A DNA stretch of 6,403 nt from Nostoc sp. CHAB 5715 (lineage in GTDB: Bacteria > Cyanobacteriota > Cyanobacteriia > Cyanobacteriales > Nostocaceae): the NCBI RefSeq assembly GCF_020829685.1, contig NZ_JAIVFR010000391.1, positions 1 through 6,403 of the forward strand, in the 5' to 3' direction. Positions 5,533-6,403 of the stretch are shown here, in pieces; position 1 is the first letter of the stretch, and each line of letters begins with the position of its first letter. The notes beneath the pieces were generated by a model. That model saw nothing but the letters and a program-made list of their open reading frames with translations. It did no database searches and was not told the DNA's origin. A program made the position numbers and the translations under genes.

Positions 5533-6159
5533 ATGCAAAGTCAAACTATTGACCCAGCTAAAACCGAACTAAATCATCATCACGCGGCACAAGCCTCCGT
5601 CGGTCATCACGAAGAACATCCAGACCATCGGATGTTTGGGCTAATTGTCTTCCTGATTGCTGAAGGGATGATTTTTATGGGGTTGTTCGGAGCCTATTTG
5701 GCTTACCGTGCTACCTTACCTGCATGGCCCCCAGCAGGTACTCCAGAATTAGAACTATTGCTACCTGGAGTCAACACCATCAATCTAATTTCTAGTAGTT
5801 TTGTCATGCACAATGCCGACACTGCTATCAAAAAGAACGATGCGCGGGGTGCGCGAATCTGGTTAGCAATTACTGCTGCAATGGGTGCTATCTTCTTGGT
5901 GGGTCAAGTATATGAATATACCCATTTAGAATTTGGTTTAACTACCAATTTATTTGCTAGTGCATTTTACGTTTTGACTGGTTTCCACGGATTGCACGTT
6001 ACTATCGGCGTTTTGGCAATTGTTGCCGTGTTGTGGCGATCGCGCCTTCCGGGTCACTACAGTAACGAAAAGCACTTTGGCATTGAAGCAGCCGAAATCT
6101 ACTGGCACTTCGTTGACGTAATTTGGATTATTTTGTTCGGATTACTGTATCTACTGTGA
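5533..6159 (+). CDS. coxC: Cytochrome c oxidase subunit III
   Basis: This core membrane subunit binds subunit I and, in the family, stabilises it during turnover. From ATG 5533 the protein has 208 residues, typical of the short bacterial form with five helices (about 35-58, 78-95, 109-127, 139-164 and 187-207) that lacks the first two helices of mitochondrial COX3. Conserved residues include E44 (LIAEGMIFMG), H152 and H155 (FHGLHV), and W191-H-F-V-D195 near the end. The N-terminus is His-rich, with seven His between 15 and 32. I see no Shine-Dalgarno before ATG 5533. The frame stays open upstream to an ATG at 5413, which would add 40 residues encoded almost wholly by heptamer repeats; I reject this as the main start because family similarity begins at about residue 30 of the short form. 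Last gene of coxBAC, followed by a terminator. Confidence 0.96.
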   Translation: MQSQTIDPAKTELNHHHAAQASVGHHEEHPDHRMFGLIVFLIAEGMIFMGLFGAYLAYRATLPAWPPAGTPELELLLPGVNTINLISSSFVMHNADTAIKKNDARGARIWLAITAAMGAIFLVGQVYEYTHLEFGLTTNLFASAFYVLTGFHGLHVTIGVLAIVAVLWRSRLPGHYSNEKHFGIEAAEIYWHFVDVIWIILFGLLYLL

Positions 6160-6171
6160 GTATTAATTATT

Positions 6172-6196
6172 AGTTGTTCATTCCACGCGGACAACT
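6172..6196 (+). other. Hairpin between coxC stop and terminator
   Basis: AGTTGTTC (6172-6179) pairs with GGACAACT (6189-6196) over 8 bp including one G-U pair, around a 9-nt loop. There is no T-run after it, so it is not itself a terminator. It sits 5 nt ahead of the terminator hairpin and may protect the mRNA 3' end. Confidence 0.5.
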
Positions 6197-6200
6197 TAAC

Positions 6201-6224
6201 AGGCCCCCACTAGGGGGCTTTTTT
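6201..6224 (+). terminator. Intrinsic terminator of coxBAC
   Basis: GCCCCC (6203-6208), a 4-nt ACTA loop and GGGGGC (6213-6218) form a perfect 6-bp GC stem, extendable outward by a G-U and an A-U pair. A run of six T follows directly (6219-6224). It lies 41 bp after the coxC stop and marks the operon end. Confidence 0.9.
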
Positions 6225-6290
6225 CATTAATAGAATGCTGCCGTTGCAGTTAGCGGCCCTGATGTCACATTATTTTATCTATAGGAATCG

Positions 6291-6397
6291 TATTTGATTT
6301 TTGAAATTATTTACGTAGGCGGGGAGTGGGGAGTAGGGAGTAGGGAATAAGGAATTAGGCTTTTCGAGTTGTACCGAGCTTTTTCAGAAATCAAATA
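6291..6397. mobile_element. 107-bp inverted-repeat element, MITE-like, origin uncertain
   Basis: TATTTGATTT at 6291-6300 is the exact reverse complement of 6388-6397. Past one mismatch the match continues over TGAAA (6302-6306) with TTTCA (6382-6386), giving 15 of 16 paired bases. The arms enclose 75 bp with no coding capacity and a five-unit heptamer array. This shape fits a miniature inverted-repeat element or the remnant of an insertion sequence. I see no clear target-site duplication, and the right flank is only 6 bp, so the real ends may lie outside the window. Confidence 0.45.
6321..6355. repeat. Heptamer array inside the inverted-repeat element (5 units)
   Basis: Units are GGGGAGT, GGGGAGT, AGGGAGT, AGGGAAT, AAGGAAT, drifting steadily from G-rich to A-rich. 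It is opposite in sense to the CCCTACT/CCCCATT array of 5466-5521 (AGGGAGT and AGTAGGG are close relatives), so distant pairing between the two is possible but they are separated by coxC and the terminator. Confidence 0.8.
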
Positions 6398-6403
6398 TTA
6401 GTC

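Larger units (their letters stand above)
6225..6403. other. Non-coding tail downstream of coxBAC
   Basis: After the terminator I find no gene, tRNA or promoter that I can support. The first part (6225-6290) is unremarkable; the rest is the inverted-repeat element and its inner heptamers. Confidence 0.6.

Noticed and set aside
5274..5534. An 86-codon minus-strand frame with a repeating W-G-M-G-S-R-E peptide
   Set aside because: The repeat peptide is just the CCCCATT/CCCTACT array read backwards; the remainder is antisense to coxA.

Overview
The window is a respiratory locus from a cyanobacterium, most likely a filamentous heterocyst-forming one (Nostoc/Anabaena type). Three things point there. 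The proteins have cyanobacterial features, such as a YSHPxV-type CoxA and a CoxB with a long Pro/Asn/Glu-rich linker. There are five exact HIP1 octamers (GCGATCGC at 123-130, 561-568, 1827-1834, 4537-4544 and 6036-6043), all inside coding sequence. Most gaps between genes contain short tandem heptamer repeats of the kind common in Nostocales. The species assignment is inference.

Layout. On the minus strand lie ctaA (heme A synthase, 2101 to 1166) and then ctaB (heme O synthase, 877 to beyond the left edge of the window). A control region of about 404 bp (2102-2505) separates them from a divergent plus-strand operon: coxB (2506-3588), coxA (3670-5406) and coxC (5533-6159). These three encode subunits II, I and III of an aa3-type cytochrome c oxidase. 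A strong intrinsic terminator at 6201-6224 closes the operon. The tail of the window (6225-6403) has no gene; it holds a 107-bp element with near-perfect 16-bp inverted ends.

How the genes work together. CtaB adds a farnesyl tail to protoheme to make heme O, and CtaA oxidises heme O to heme A. Heme A fills the two heme sites of CoxA. CoxB carries the CuA centre that accepts electrons from soluble cytochrome c6 or plastocyanin and passes them to CoxA. CoxC is the third core subunit. The locus is therefore a self-contained module of cofactor synthesis plus core enzyme. No visible metal, heme or proton-channel residue is missing, and no gene is broken.

The protein content is ordinary. The unusual part is the DNA between the genes. 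The ctaB-ctaA, coxB-coxA and coxA-coxC gaps each hold heptamer arrays arranged as fold-backs, with one array followed by a roughly reverse-complementary one. These arrays reach into gene ends: they supply the coxB stop codon, the coxA Shine-Dalgarno and start codon, the last codons and stop of ctaA, and a stop-free lead-in to coxC. I saw no new defence system, CRISPR array, tRNA or rRNA.
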